From contig DUTE01000019.1 in NCBI GenBank assembly GCA_012842235.1, forward strand, positions 1 to 6,483: a DNA stretch of 6,483 nt, in the 5' to 3' direction. Below, in pieces: positions 1 to 6,357 of the stretch. How positions within the stretch are numbered: position 1 is the stretch's first letter; the number at the start of each line of letters is the position of its first letter. This DNA is from Bacillota bacterium. GTDB taxonomy: Bacteria > Bacillota > DTU065. The position numbers were made by a program, and so were the translations under genes. The notes under the pieces are model-generated. The model was not told the DNA's origin. It saw only the letters and a program-made list of their open reading frames with translations, and made no database searches.

Positions 1-26
1 CGGGGGTTTAGTTACGGAGGTAGAGC

Positions 27-1379
27 ATGGATACGATTGCAGCTATAGCCACCCCATTAGGAGAGGGCGGTATTAGTATAATAAGAGTAAGTGGTACTTC
101 TGCTATTGACGTTGCAAATAAGTTATCTAATATTGATCTTAACCAAATACCAGCACGGAAAATGACCTTAGGATATGTCGTAAATAAGGGAAAAAAATTA
201 GATCAGGTACTATGGGTGGTTATGCCAGGTCCTAAAAGCTATACAGGTGAAGATGTAGTTGAGATACATTGTCACGGTGGTTTGAAGGTATCTGAGTTAG
301 TATTAGAGGCAGTAATTGAAGCTGGGGCAAGGCTAGCCGAGCCTGGAGAGTTTAGTAAACGAGCTTTTCTAAATGGTAAAATAGATTTAGCTCAAGCAGA
401 AGCAATTATCGATGTTATTAGAGCAAGAACAGATACATCCCTAAGAGTAGCTTTTAGAGCTTTAGAAGGTGAACTATCAGAGACAATAGAAGAAATTCGC
501 GATAAGTTATTAAAGATTCTTGCAACACTTGAGGCTAGTATAGATTATCCCGATGATGTAGATGAACCTGATGTAGATGATCTTCAAAACCAGATGATTA
601 AAATGCATGAAGATATTGATGCTCTTATTGCATCTTTTATAAAGGGTAAGTCTTTAAGAGAAGGTTATCTAGTTGCTATTGTCGGCAGACCAAATGTTGG
701 TAAATCGAGCCTACTAAATCAACTAGCTAAAGAAGAAAGAGCTATTGTTACTGATATTCCAGGTACAACTAGAGATGTAGTGGAAGTTGAGATAAATGTT
801 AGCGGTGTTTCTGTTATTTTTGCAGATACAGCCGGCCTTCGTGAGACTGATGATCCTGTAGAATCTATTGGTGTAGGGAAATCTCGAGAGTATGTGAAAA
901 AATCAGATCTTTGTTTGTGGGTTATAGACAGTAGTGAGCCTCTAACCGACGAGGATTACAGAATAGCTGAACTTCTAAAAGACAAATCGGTTTTAATTCT
1001 TCTTAACAAACAAGATAAGCCCTCAAAAGTGGATGCTACAGATTTAGCAACACTAAATTTAGAGAGCAAACTTCTGCCAATATCTTTAACTGAAGGTACT
1101 GGTGTGAATGAGTTTATGTTAGAGCTTGAAAAACAGATTGGGTTTTCAGGCTATGAAACAATGGAAGAGGTCCTTGTAACTAGAGTTAGGCATAAAAAAG
1201 CGCTTGAAAAAGCTAGAATGTCTTTAGAATATGCAATTGAAAATGTCGCAAGTGCACCACTTGATCTATTAACAGTAGATTTACGACAAGCTTATAGTGC
1301 TTTAGGAGAAATTACAGGACATGTTGTCACTGAAGACATATTAGATCGAATATTCGAAGAATTTTGTTTAGGGAAGTAG
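27..1379 (+). CDS. mnmE: tRNA uridine-5-carboxymethylaminomethyl synthesis GTPase MnmE (TrmE)
   Basis: This is a complete 450-residue MnmE, close to the usual family length. With MnmG it forms the cytoplasmic complex that builds the (carboxymethyl)aminomethyl group on U34 of tRNAs reading two-fold degenerate codons, using a folate one-carbon donor and GTP hydrolysis. The N-terminal folate-binding domain (about 1-118) holds the conserved YTGEDVVEIHCHGG and EPGEFSKRAFLNGK stretches. A helical region carries an inserted Ras-like G domain: G1 GRPNVGKS at 220-227, G2 around TTRD 247-250, G3 DTAGLR at 267-272 and G4 NKQD at 327-330. The protein ends in CLGK (447-450), the C-x-GK tail with the functionally important cysteine. 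The ATG at 27 has GGAGG at 16-20, 6 nt upstream. mnmG follows after 10 nt, as expected for partners. Nothing looks broken. Identification is secure from motifs and gene context. Confidence 0.98.
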   Translation: MDTIAAIATPLGEGGISIIRVSGTSAIDVANKLSNIDLNQIPARKMTLGYVVNKGKKLDQVLWVVMPGPKSYTGEDVVEIHCHGGLKVSELVLEAVIEAGARLAEPGEFSKRAFLNGKIDLAQAEAIIDVIRARTDTSLRVAFRALEGELSETIEEIRDKLLKILATLEASIDYPDDVDEPDVDDLQNQMIKMHEDIDALIASFIKGKSLREGYLVAIVGRPNVGKSSLLNQLAKEERAIVTDIPGTTRDVVEVEINVSGVSVIFADTAGLRETDDPVESIGVGKSREYVKKSDLCLWVIDSSEPLTDEDYRIAELLKDKSVLILLNKQDKPSKVDATDLATLNLESKLLPISLTEGTGVNEFMLELEKQIGFSGYETMEEVLVTRVRHKKALEKARMSLEYAIENVASAPLDLLTVDLRQAYSALGEITGHVVTEDILDRIFEEFCLGK

Positions 1380-1389
1380 GTGAGGCACT

Positions 1390-3258
1390 ATGGATTATGA
1401 TGTAATTGTTGTAGGAACTGGTCATGCAGGTTCTGAAGCCGCTTTGGCTACAGCTAGATTGGGATTTAAGACTTTAGCATTGACTGTGAACAAAGAAAAT
1501 ATCGCTGCTATGGATTGCAATCCTTCATTAGGTGGCCCTGGAAAAGGTCACATTATTAGAGAAATAGATGCCTTAGGCGGTGAAATGGGTAAAAATATTG
1601 ATAATACCTATATTCAGCTAAGGATGCTCAACACCAGAAAAGGACCAGCAGTTCAGGCATTAAGAGCTCAAGCTGATAAACATCGTTATTCTCAACGTAT
1701 GAGGTATGTTCTAGAACATCAAGAAAACCTCTGGGTTAAACAAGGAAAAGTAGTGTCTCTTCTTTTTGAAGATCGAAAAGTAGCTGGTGTTGTACTTAAA
1801 ACAGGAAGGGTTTTTCGTTCTAAGGTTGTTATTCTTACAACCGGTACCTACCTTGGTGGACAGGTATTTATTGGTCTAGAGGTCAATTATCGTGGTGGCC
1901 CTAGTGGGCAACAAGCAGCTACAGAATTAAGTGATCATTTAAGAGAAATTGGACTTAACCTTATTAGATATAAAACTGGTACTTCTCCAAGGGTTGATGG
2001 TAGAACCATTGATTACAGTAAGGTTACTATGCAAAAGAGTGAAAAAGTACCTTTTTCTTTTTCATATGATGAAATCCCAATTAGGGAAGATGATGTACCT
2101 TGCTATATTACGCATACAACACCACAAACACATGAGATAATTGAAAAAAATCTTAAAAAAGCTTCTATGTATAGTGGGGCTATTACTGGAGTTGGCCCGC
2201 GATATTGTCCTTCGATCGAAGCAAAGCTTGTTCAATTTCCTGGTCGAGATAGTCACCAAATATTTATTGAACCAGAAGGGATCTATACAACAGAAAAATA
2301 TCTGGCTGGTGTTTCTACATCTCTTCCTGAAGATCTTCAAGTGGAATTTATGCGAACAATTCCAGGTCTTGAGAATGCTGAAATTGTTAGACCTGGTTAT
2401 GCCATAGAATATGATGCTATTGATCCACGAGAATTGGATTTAACGTTAGAGCTAATTAGGTTCCCAGGTCTATATTGTGCAGGTCAAATAAATGGAAGTT
2501 CTGGTTATGAAGAAGCTGCAGCTCAGGGCCTTATTGCCGGTATTAATGCTGCATTAAAACTAAGAGGAGAAGAACCTTTAATATTAGATAGATCAGAAGC
2601 TTATATTGGCGTATTAATAGATGACTTAGTAACTAAAGGTACAGATGAACCTTATAGAATGATGACAAGCCGTGCAGAATATAGACTTCTTCTTCGTCAA
2701 AGTAATGCAGATTTACGCCTTACCCCTAAAGGAAGAAAGATAGGTTTAATAGATGACGAGAGATGGACAAGATTTCTCCAAAGAAAAGAAGCTATAGAAA
2801 AAGAGGTTGAACGTTTAGAAAATACAAAAGTATATCCTACAGCACAAACTAATGAGATAATGGTTAGCTTAGGCAGTACTCCTCTTAAAGATGTGGCTAC
2901 TCTTGCGGATATACTAAGACGTCCTGAGATAGATTATCAAAAACTTCAATCGTTAGATGGCAATAATCAAGAACTAAGCAGTGATGTAATCTACGAAGTT
3001 GAGACAGAAGTGATCTATAGAGGCTATATTAGCAGAGCTTTAGCTGAAGTTGAAGAATTTAGAAGAATGGAAGCAATGGAGCTAACGACCCAGCTAGACT
3101 ATGCTAAAGTGACTGGACTTTCTACCGAGGCAAAAGAAAAATTGCAAGATATTCGTCCTCGTTCTGTAGGACAAGCATCTAGGATAAGTGGTGTAACACC
3201 AGCTGATATTACCGCTTTAATAATTTATTTGAAAGGAAAACACTTTAATGTGGAATGA
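1390..3258 (+). CDS. mnmG: tRNA uridine-5-carboxymethylaminomethyl synthesis enzyme MnmG (GidA), FAD-dependent
   Basis: This is a complete 622-residue MnmG, the FAD- and NADH-using partner of MnmE in U34 modification. The N-terminal Rossmann fold starts at once with GTGHAG (GxGxxG, 9-14). Next come the conserved [12 protein letters not shown] segment (42-53, including Cys43) and [17 protein letters not shown] (81-97). Cys273, in GPRYCPS, matches the second conserved cysteine region of the family. The second FAD-contact block [18 protein letters not shown] begins at 360. The signature [15 protein letters not shown] lies at 427-441. The C-terminal helical part, which in this family contacts MnmE and tRNA, ends in [12 protein letters not shown]. 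The AGGTGAGG ribosome binding site (1378-1385) overlaps the mnmE stop codon, and the 3' end overlaps rsmG by 11 nt, suggesting co-transcription and translational coupling. Short open frames inside it on both strands are shadows. Confidence 0.98.
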   Translation: MDYDVIVVGTGHAGSEAALATARLGFKTLALTVNKENIAAMDCNPSLGGPGKGHIIREIDALGGEMGKNIDNTYIQLRMLNTRKGPAVQALRAQADKHRYSQRMRYVLEHQENLWVKQGKVVSLLFEDRKVAGVVLKTGRVFRSKVVILTTGTYLGGQVFIGLEVNYRGGPSGQQAATELSDHLREIGLNLIRYKTGTSPRVDGRTIDYSKVTMQKSEKVPFSFSYDEIPIREDDVPCYITHTTPQTHEIIEKNLKKASMYSGAITGVGPRYCPSIEAKLVQFPGRDSHQIFIEPEGIYTTEKYLAGVSTSLPEDLQVEFMRTIPGLENAEIVRPGYAIEYDAIDPRELDLTLELIRFPGLYCAGQINGSSGYEEAAAQGLIAGINAALKLRGEEPLILDRSEAYIGVLIDDLVTKGTDEPYRMMTSRAEYRLLLRQSNADLRLTPKGRKIGLIDDERWTRFLQRKEAIEKEVERLENTKVYPTAQTNEIMVSLGSTPLKDVATLADILRRPEIDYQKLQSLDGNNQELSSDVIYEVETEVIYRGYISRALAEVEEFRRMEAMELTTQLDYAKVTGLSTEAKEKLQDIRPRSVGQASRISGVTPADITALIIYLKGKHFNVE

Positions 3259-3964
3259 TGAAGAAAAAGCTATATTTATTCAAGTATTAAAGGAATACGG
3301 TCCTGATCTTGCAGATGAGCAGATAGATATGCTTTTACAATACTCCTCTAAAGTAGTAGAAGAAAATCAAAAAATTAATCTTACAGCTATAACTAAACCA
3401 GAAGAGTTTGCCGTAAAGCATATTATAGATAGTTTATTAGTTTTAGATCATGTAAGTGCTAAGAGTATTGTTGATGTAGGTACAGGTGCAGGTATGCCAG
3501 GATTAATATGGGCTATAGTGTACCGCGACTGTCAATATTTACTTTTAGATTCATTAAAGAAACGAGTAAAGTTTCTAGGGCAAACTGTTTCTTTATTGGG
3601 TTTAGATAACGTAAAATATCTTCACAGCAGAGCGGAAGAAGCGGCAAAGGCCTCTTCTATAAGAGAATCATTTGATATAGCCACAGCAAGAGCTGTGGCT
3701 AGTTTTCAAGTTCTATTGGAATATTGTTTACCTTTTGTGAAAATTGGTGGCAAATTTATCGCTCTTAAAGGTCCAGATGCTAAAGAGGAAGTTGCTTCAA
3801 GCAAAAAAGCTTTAGCAATCTTAGGTGGAGAAATTGAATATATTTATGATTACCAGCTCCCCCTTGATATGGGTGATAGATCTCTGATTGTAGTCAAAAA
3901 GGTAGCAACGACACCGAAAAAGTATCCAAGAAAACCAGGAACTCCTACAAAATCGCCTCTTTAA
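3248..3964 (+). CDS. rsmG: 16S rRNA (guanine527-N7)-methyltransferase RsmG (GidB)
   Basis: This is a complete 238-residue RsmG, a SAM-dependent enzyme that makes m7G527 in the 530 loop of 16S rRNA; in other bacteria its loss gives low-level streptomycin resistance. Visible family marks are NLTAI (44-48), HIIDSL (58-63), the SAM-binding glycine loop [12 protein letters not shown] (75-86), the acidic end of strand 2 with LLDSLKKR (99-106), HSRAE (126-130), ATARAVA (145-151) and LKG (173-175). The C-terminal tail [15 protein letters not shown] (224-238) is the conserved YPRKPG-x-P-x-K-x-PL ending typical of the family in Bacillota. The ATG at 3248 lies inside the end of mnmG (11-nt overlap), with a modest AAAGGA at 3232-3237. 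It closes the RNA-modification part of the cluster; parA starts 66 nt later with no noc gene between. Confidence 0.97.
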   Translation: MWNDEEKAIFIQVLKEYGPDLADEQIDMLLQYSSKVVEENQKINLTAITKPEEFAVKHIIDSLLVLDHVSAKSIVDVGTGAGMPGLIWAIVYRDCQYLLLDSLKKRVKFLGQTVSLLGLDNVKYLHSRAEEAAKASSIRESFDIATARAVASFQVLLEYCLPFVKIGGKFIALKGPDAKEEVASSKKALAILGGEIEYIYDYQLPLDMGDRSLIVVKKVATTPKKYPRKPGTPTKSPL

Positions 3965-4027
3965 TTAATCTTAATGCAGGATGCGTGGTTTTTTTAGAGA
4001 AATAAGTTTCTTAAGAGGGGAGGCGAT
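3952..4027 (+). promoter_or_regulatory. parA leader with ribosome binding site and a possible SD-masking inverted repeat
   Basis: The 66-nt spacer between rsmG and parA has a strong ribosome binding site AGGGGAGG (4016-4023), 7 nt before the parA ATG at 4031. ATCGCCTC at the end of rsmG (3952-3959) is the exact reverse complement of GAGGCGAT (4020-4027), which overlaps that site. The neighbouring CCTCTT (3956-3961) could instead pair with AAGAGG (4013-4018). The RNA could therefore mask the parA start until rsmG is translated through, which would couple the two. The pairing is seen in the sequence; any regulatory role is inference. I see no convincing terminator or sigma-A promoter here. Confidence 0.35.
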
Positions 4028-4030
4028 GGA

Positions 4031-4075
4031 ATGGGAAAAGTTGTTGCCGTCGTTAACCAAAAAGGCGGCGTAGGC
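4031..4075 (+). CDS. parA: ParA/Soj chromosome-partition ATPase, exon 1 (residues 1-15 of 256)
   Basis: This short 5' exon encodes MGKVVAVVNQKGGVG, the classic beginning of a Soj-type ParA including the first half of the deviant Walker A motif. It stops at the GGC codon for Gly15; the next bases (GTGTG) begin the group II intron. If the intron is not removed, the frame continues for seven codons and hits TAG at 4097-4099, giving a 22-residue dead peptide. The ATG at 4031 is chosen because it gives the family's standard N-terminus and has AGGGGAGG 7 nt upstream. The coding sequence is best written as the join of 4031-4075 and 4588-5313. Confidence 0.93.
4063..4075 (+). other. Intron-binding sites IBS2 and IBS1 in parA exon 1
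   Basis: IBS1 is GTAGGC (4070-4075), directly before the 5' splice site, and is the exact complement of GCCTAC (4295-4300) in the intron. A candidate IBS2, AGGCG (4063-4067), two nt further upstream, is complementary to CGCCT (4263-4267). These bases encode the KGGVG part of the Walker A motif. IBS1 is strong; IBS2 is only 5 bp and less certain. Confidence 0.75.
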
Positions 4076-4262
4076 GTGTGCCGGGCTAAGCTTGCATAGG
4101 CAATGTGGCAATACCACTATTGATTTTGTTCAATAAGGCTAACTAGACACTATCATTGAAGCCATGCAATGCTAGTGAAGCTCTAGAAACAAGGCAAGCA
4201 AGGCTTGCCGAGCCTGAGCTAGACCATGACTACGAACAGGAAGCTGTATAAAACTCAGTTAA

Positions 4263-4300
4263 CGCCTAAATTGTTGTCTTAGCGGTAAGGGATGGCCTAC
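4263..4300 (+). other. Exon-binding sites EBS2 (4263-4267) and EBS1 (4295-4300) in intron domain I
   Basis: GCCTAC at 4295-4300 pairs perfectly over 6 bp with the last six bases of exon 1, as expected for EBS1. CGCCT at 4263-4267 pairs over 5 bp with AGGCG upstream of IBS1, in the expected order (EBS2 lies 5' of EBS1 and pairs with the more distal exon bases). I did not fold the whole of domain I, so loop placement is unverified. Confidence 0.7.
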
Positions 4301-4452
4301 TCCCTAACGTTACTCTCTACATAAGGGAAAAGACAACCTGGGTATGGCAGCGGTCTAAAGTCTAGCGTAGTGCATATGCAGGAACCCGGGAACCTTGGCT
4401 ATCTACCGCTTGGTTAGGCTATGGCTAGCTGATTTGATAGTTAAGGGGCGGA

Positions 4453-4522
4453 GCACTCGTAGTAGTCTGAGGTAGGGAAAGCCTGCTACATGGCGAAGGG
4501 GTGCAGGGATGGGGAAACATCC
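4453..4522 (+). ncRNA. Group II intron domain III-like hairpin and vestigial domain IV
   Basis: GCAC (4453-4456) pairs with GTGC (4501-4504), enclosing a hairpin GTAGG/CCTGC (4472-4476 with 4482-4486). It resembles the conserved block that in many bacterial group II introns lies just before the intron-encoded protein. Next comes GGATG/CATCC (4507-4511 with 4518-4522) around a 6-nt loop GGGAAA, in the place of domain IV. Domain IV normally carries the reverse transcriptase/maturase gene; here nothing is left of it. Confidence 0.7.
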
Positions 4523-4526
4523 TAGA

Positions 4527-4560
4527 GAGCCGTGTGAAGTGAAAGCTTCATGCACGGTTC
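4527..4560 (+). ncRNA. Group II intron domain V (catalytic core)
   Basis: This 34-nt element fits the domain V pattern base for base. The lower stem GAGCCGTG (4527-4534) pairs with CACGGTTC (4553-4560), including the catalytic AGC triad at 4528-4530. A two-nucleotide bulge, TG, sits at 4551-4552. The upper stem TGAAGT (4535-4540) pairs with GCTTCA (4545-4550), with one T-G wobble, and is capped by a GAAA tetraloop (4541-4544). Domain V is the most conserved part of group II introns and binds the catalytic metal ions; its intact form suggests the intron is still active. Confidence 0.95.
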
Positions 4561-4587
4561 GGGGAGAGGGATAGCTCTCTACTCCAC
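4561..4587 (+). ncRNA. Group II intron domain VI with branch-point adenosine and 3' splice site
   Basis: GGAG (4563-4566) pairs with CTCC (4582-4585), and AGGGA (4567-4571, reading A-G-G-G-A) pairs with TCTCT (4576-4580), leaving A4581 bulged on the 3' side. That adenosine is the 7th base from the intron end, the usual place for the lariat branch point. The intron ends ...CCAC, meeting the AY rule, and the exon resumes with AAG at 4588. Together with the reading frame this fixes the 3' splice site. Confidence 0.9.
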
Positions 4588-5313
4588 AAGAGTACAACAA
4601 CCATTAATTTGGCGGCAGCATTGAGTGAGTTAGGAAAAAAAATATTGGTTATTGACAATGATCCTCAAGGAAATACAACAACAGGTTTTGGGATTGATAA
4701 AAATCAACTAACTTCATGTAATTACAACGTACTTGTAGATAATATACCTCTTAAATCGGTTATGTTAGAAACCAATGGTGTATTTCTTGTTCCTGCTACA
4801 ATGAATTTAGCAGGTGCAGAAGTGGAAATGGTTTCCTTTTTTTCACGAGAATATCGGTTGAAGAAAGCGTTAGACCCGATAGTCGCTGAATTCGATTATA
4901 TTTTTATTGATTGCCCGCCTTCCTTAGGGCTTTTAACAGTTAATGCATTAGCAGCTTCTGAGGGAGTATTGATTCCAATTCAATGTGAATATTATGCCTT
5001 AGAGGGTTTGACACAATTGCTCCAGACCATCCAGATTGTCCAAACAAACATTAATCCTAAACTAGAAGTTGAAGGTGTTTTACTTACCATGTTTGACTCA
5101 AGGACTAATTTGGCGATACAGGTTGAAAACGAAGTGAGAAAGTATTTTCCAAATCAAGTGTTCGAAACAGTTATACCGCGCAACGTAAGAATTAGCGAGG
5201 CTCCTAGTTTTGGGCTTTCAGTTTTGGAATACGCACCTGATTCTAAGGGAGCTAGCGCATATAGAGCACTTGCTCAGGAGGTTTTGCATAATGAGCAGAC
5301 AAGCTCTAGGTAG
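4588..5313 (+). CDS. parA: ParA/Soj chromosome-partition ATPase, exon 2 (residues 16-256 of 256)
   Basis: This exon holds most of a Soj-type ParA, a dimerising ATPase that binds DNA non-specifically, is stimulated by ParB and, in Bacillus-type systems, also acts on DnaA and replication initiation. Spliced to exon 1 it gives 256 residues, a normal Soj length. The Walker A motif is rebuilt as KGGVGKST (11-18), with catalytic Lys16 as the first codon of this exon. Asp40 in DNDPQGN (38-44) matches the B. subtilis Soj residue needed for hydrolysis. Walker B is IFIDCPP (120-126, Asp123). The PRNVRISEAPSFG segment near 212-224 is the conserved DNA-binding region. A TTG start at 4609 can open a frame, but would lack the P-loop and has no ribosome binding site, so splicing is the better reading. 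It overlaps parB by 23 nt. Confidence 0.95.
   Translation, partial: KSTTTINLAAALSELGKKILVIDNDPQGNTTTGFGIDKNQLTSCNYNVLVDNIPLKSVMLETNGVFLVPATMNLAGAEVEMVSFFSREYRLKKALDPIVAEFDYIFIDCPPSLGLLTVNALAASEGVLIPIQCEYYALEGLTQLLQTIQIVQTNINPKLEVEGVLLTMFDSRTNLAIQVENEVRKYFPNQVFETVIPRNVRISEAPSFGLSVLEYAPDSKGASAYRALAQEVLHNEQTSSR
5276..5281 (+). promoter_or_regulatory. parB ribosome binding site
   Basis: A perfect AGGAGG lies inside the end of parA, 9 nt before the ATG at 5291, and decides the parB start. The open frame runs further upstream to 5210, but that extension is only parA read in another frame. With its own strong site, parB could be translated even from parA RNA that has not been spliced. Confidence 0.85.
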
Positions 5314-6142
5314 GGGTTTAGGGGCTCTTTTACCTACGAATGAATTAGATATGGTAAAAAAGATACCTTTAGAACAGATTAGGCCTAATCCGTTTCAGCC
5401 TAGAAAAGATTTTAACGATGAGGCTTTAAAAGAGTTGGCTGAATCAATTAAAACACACGGTGTTTTACAGCCCGTCTTACTAAGGAAAACAGATGATAGC
5501 TATGAGCTTATTGCAGGGGAAAGAAGATGGCGAGCGGCTAAGATAGCTGGTTTGACCGATATTCCAGCTATTATCAAAGAAATTGACGAAAAGTCCATGA
5601 GCCAAATGGCTTTAATAGAAAACTTGCAACGAGAAGATCTCAATCCTATTGAAGAGGCAATTGCTTATCAAAGTCTATTAGAAAAATTCTCTATGACTCA
5701 AGAAGAGGTTGCCACAGCAGTTGGTAAAAATCGTGTTACAATTACTAATGCTTTGAGACTTCTAAAACTACCTCCTTTTGTTCTAGATAATGTTTCACGT
5801 GGAACAATTTCAGCAGGACATGCAAAAGCGTTGTTATCCCTTTCAGATGAAGCTATTCAGAAAGAAATTTGTTTGCTTGTGATAGAAGAAGGCTGGAACG
5901 TTCGGCAAACAGAAGACTATGTAAGAAGAATAGTGGATGGAGCAGGGAAAAAAGCTGAAAAGAAAGAACGAAAAACTGTACAGGAAGATATCTTTATTAA
6001 AGACCTTTCTAATAAAATAGGTGAGCATTTAGGTACTAGGGTTAAAATTAAACCTGGAAAAAAAGTTAGTAAGATTGAAATTGAGTACTATAATAACGAT
6101 GATTTACAACGTATAATTAAATCCATTGGCTTAGAAAAATAA
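5291..6142 (+). CDS. parB: Chromosome-partition protein ParB/Spo0J (parS-binding CTPase clamp)
   Basis: This is a complete 283-residue ParB of the Spo0J type. It binds parS, uses CTP to close as a sliding clamp, spreads along DNA near the origin, recruits SMC and stimulates ParA ATPase. The N-terminus has the LGRGLGALLP motif (6-15), whose arginine region stimulates ParA. The CTP-binding N domain includes GVLQPVLLR (57-65) and GERRWRA (76-82), followed by ENLQREDLNPIEEA (110-123). A helix-turn-helix for parS recognition spans about MTQEEVATAVGKNRVTITNALRLL (135-158). SAGHAKALL (174-182) is also typical. A lysine-rich linker (220-228) leads to the C-terminal dimerisation domain (about 230-283). 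The start at 5291 is set by AGGAGG at 5276-5281. The gene overlaps parA by 23 nt, carries a parS site within its own coding sequence, and ends in a terminator. Confidence 0.97.
   Translation: MSRQALGRGLGALLPTNELDMVKKIPLEQIRPNPFQPRKDFNDEALKELAESIKTHGVLQPVLLRKTDDSYELIAGERRWRAAKIAGLTDIPAIIKEIDEKSMSQMALIENLQREDLNPIEEAIAYQSLLEKFSMTQEEVATAVGKNRVTITNALRLLKLPPFVLDNVSRGTISAGHAKALLSLSDEAIQKEICLLVIEEGWNVRQTEDYVRRIVDGAGKKAEKKERKTVQEDIFIKDLSNKIGEHLGTRVKIKPGKKVSKIEIEYYNNDDLQRIIKSIGLEK
5791..5806 (-). promoter_or_regulatory. parS centromere site inside parB
   Basis: TGTTTCACGTGGAACA on the + strand is the exact reverse complement of TGTTCCACGTGAAACA, the parS sequence first defined in B. subtilis. It lies in the codons for residues 167-172 (NVSRGT) of ParB itself. 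B. subtilis also has a parS in spo0J. ParB loading here could roadblock or autoregulate the operon, which is inference. Confidence 0.95.
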
Positions 6143-6180
6143 GAGTTGCCTGTTAAAACAGGCAACTCTTATTTTATTTA
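6141..6180 (+). terminator. Intrinsic terminator after parB
   Basis: A perfect 12-bp stem, AAGAGTTGCCTG (6141-6152) with CAGGCAACTCTT (6159-6170), closes a 6-nt loop TTAAAA and is followed by ATTTTATTTA. The stem begins within the parB TAA stop codon (6140-6142). A-rich sequence just upstream (AAAAAT) might let it also work on the opposite strand. It ends the parA-parB transcript. Confidence 0.92.
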
Positions 6181-6188
6181 GATCACAA

Positions 6189-6204
6189 TGTTCCACGTGA
6201 AACA
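6189..6204 (+). promoter_or_regulatory. parS centromere site downstream of parB
   Basis: TGTTCCACGTGAAACA is identical to the B. subtilis parS sequence and to the site inside parB, but points the other way. It lies 19 nt after the terminator stem, in non-coding DNA. It is a ParB loading site, and two sites 398 bp apart support a position close to the replication origin. Confidence 0.95.
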
Positions 6205-6272
6205 TATACGGGTACAATCAAAAACAAAATGAAAAAAGATACAATAAGTTAAATCATGTATTAAGATAAGAC

Positions 6273-6299
6273 AATTGAGGTTTTGTATAAACTTCAATT
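6273..6299 (+). repeat. AT-rich hairpin
   Basis: AATTGAGGTTT (6273-6283) pairs with AAACTTCAATT (6289-6299) over 11 bp with one G-T wobble and a 5-nt loop. Three more bases, TTG, follow. The stem has few GC pairs and the T-run is short, so it is at best a weak terminator or a protein-binding palindrome. Confidence 0.3.
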
Positions 6300-6357
6300 T
6301 TGTAAAAGATGTGTCACGTATATAATTTGCACAGGGCACATTATATCTTTGATACTT

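Larger units (their letters stand above)
4076..4587 (+). mobile_element. ORF-less group II intron interrupting parA
   Basis: This 512-nt insert separates Gly15 and Lys16 codons of parA in phase 0. It starts with GTGTG (group II consensus GUGYG) and ends in AC. Domain V (4527-4560), domain VI with a bulged A (4581), a domain III-like hairpin (4453-4504) and a minimal domain IV hairpin (4507-4522) are all recognisable. Domain I shows stems such as CAATGTGG/CCACTATTG (4101-4122) and GGCAAGC/GCTTGCC (4193-4209), and holds EBS1 and EBS2 matching the 5' exon. Paired EBS1 and EBS2 argue against class IIC. No reverse transcriptase/maturase is encoded, so splicing in the cell would need a protein from another copy, a host factor, or self-splicing. 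GC is about 49% by hand count, against about 32% in four sampled 60-nt lines of parA exon 2, suggesting transfer. Class beyond 'IIA/IIB-like' is not assigned. Confidence 0.93.

Noticed and set aside
1949..2407. Small open frames inside mnmG on both strands
   Set aside because: They overlap conserved MnmG sequence in other frames, lack their own ribosome binding sites and look like no known family.
4076..4587. Insert as an insertion sequence or group I intron
   Set aside because: There is no transposase, terminal inverted repeat or target duplication. Group I hallmarks (exon ending in U, terminal G) are absent, while domain V and VI fit group II.
4403..4600. 65-codon open frame on the minus strand
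   Set aside because: It lies antisense to intron domains II-VI, has no family resemblance, and its content is explained by the structured intron RNA.
5210..5290. Upstream extension of ParB by 27 codons
   Set aside because: The extension is parA in another frame. The ATG at 5291 with AGGAGG 9 nt upstream gives the standard ParB N-terminus.
4609..5313. parA as an N-terminally truncated gene starting at TTG 4609
   Set aside because: It would lack the whole Walker A loop and has no ribosome binding site. The same frame runs back to 4588 and joins the perfect N-terminus at 4031-4075 once the intron is removed.
4031..5313. parA as a pseudogene broken by an insertion
   Set aside because: Both exons are intact and in phase, and all visible splicing elements of the intron are preserved. 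Nothing shows decay.
5843..6028. 61-codon open frame antisense to parB
   Set aside because: It is a low-complexity, Phe/Ser-rich shadow of the lysine-rich ParB linker.
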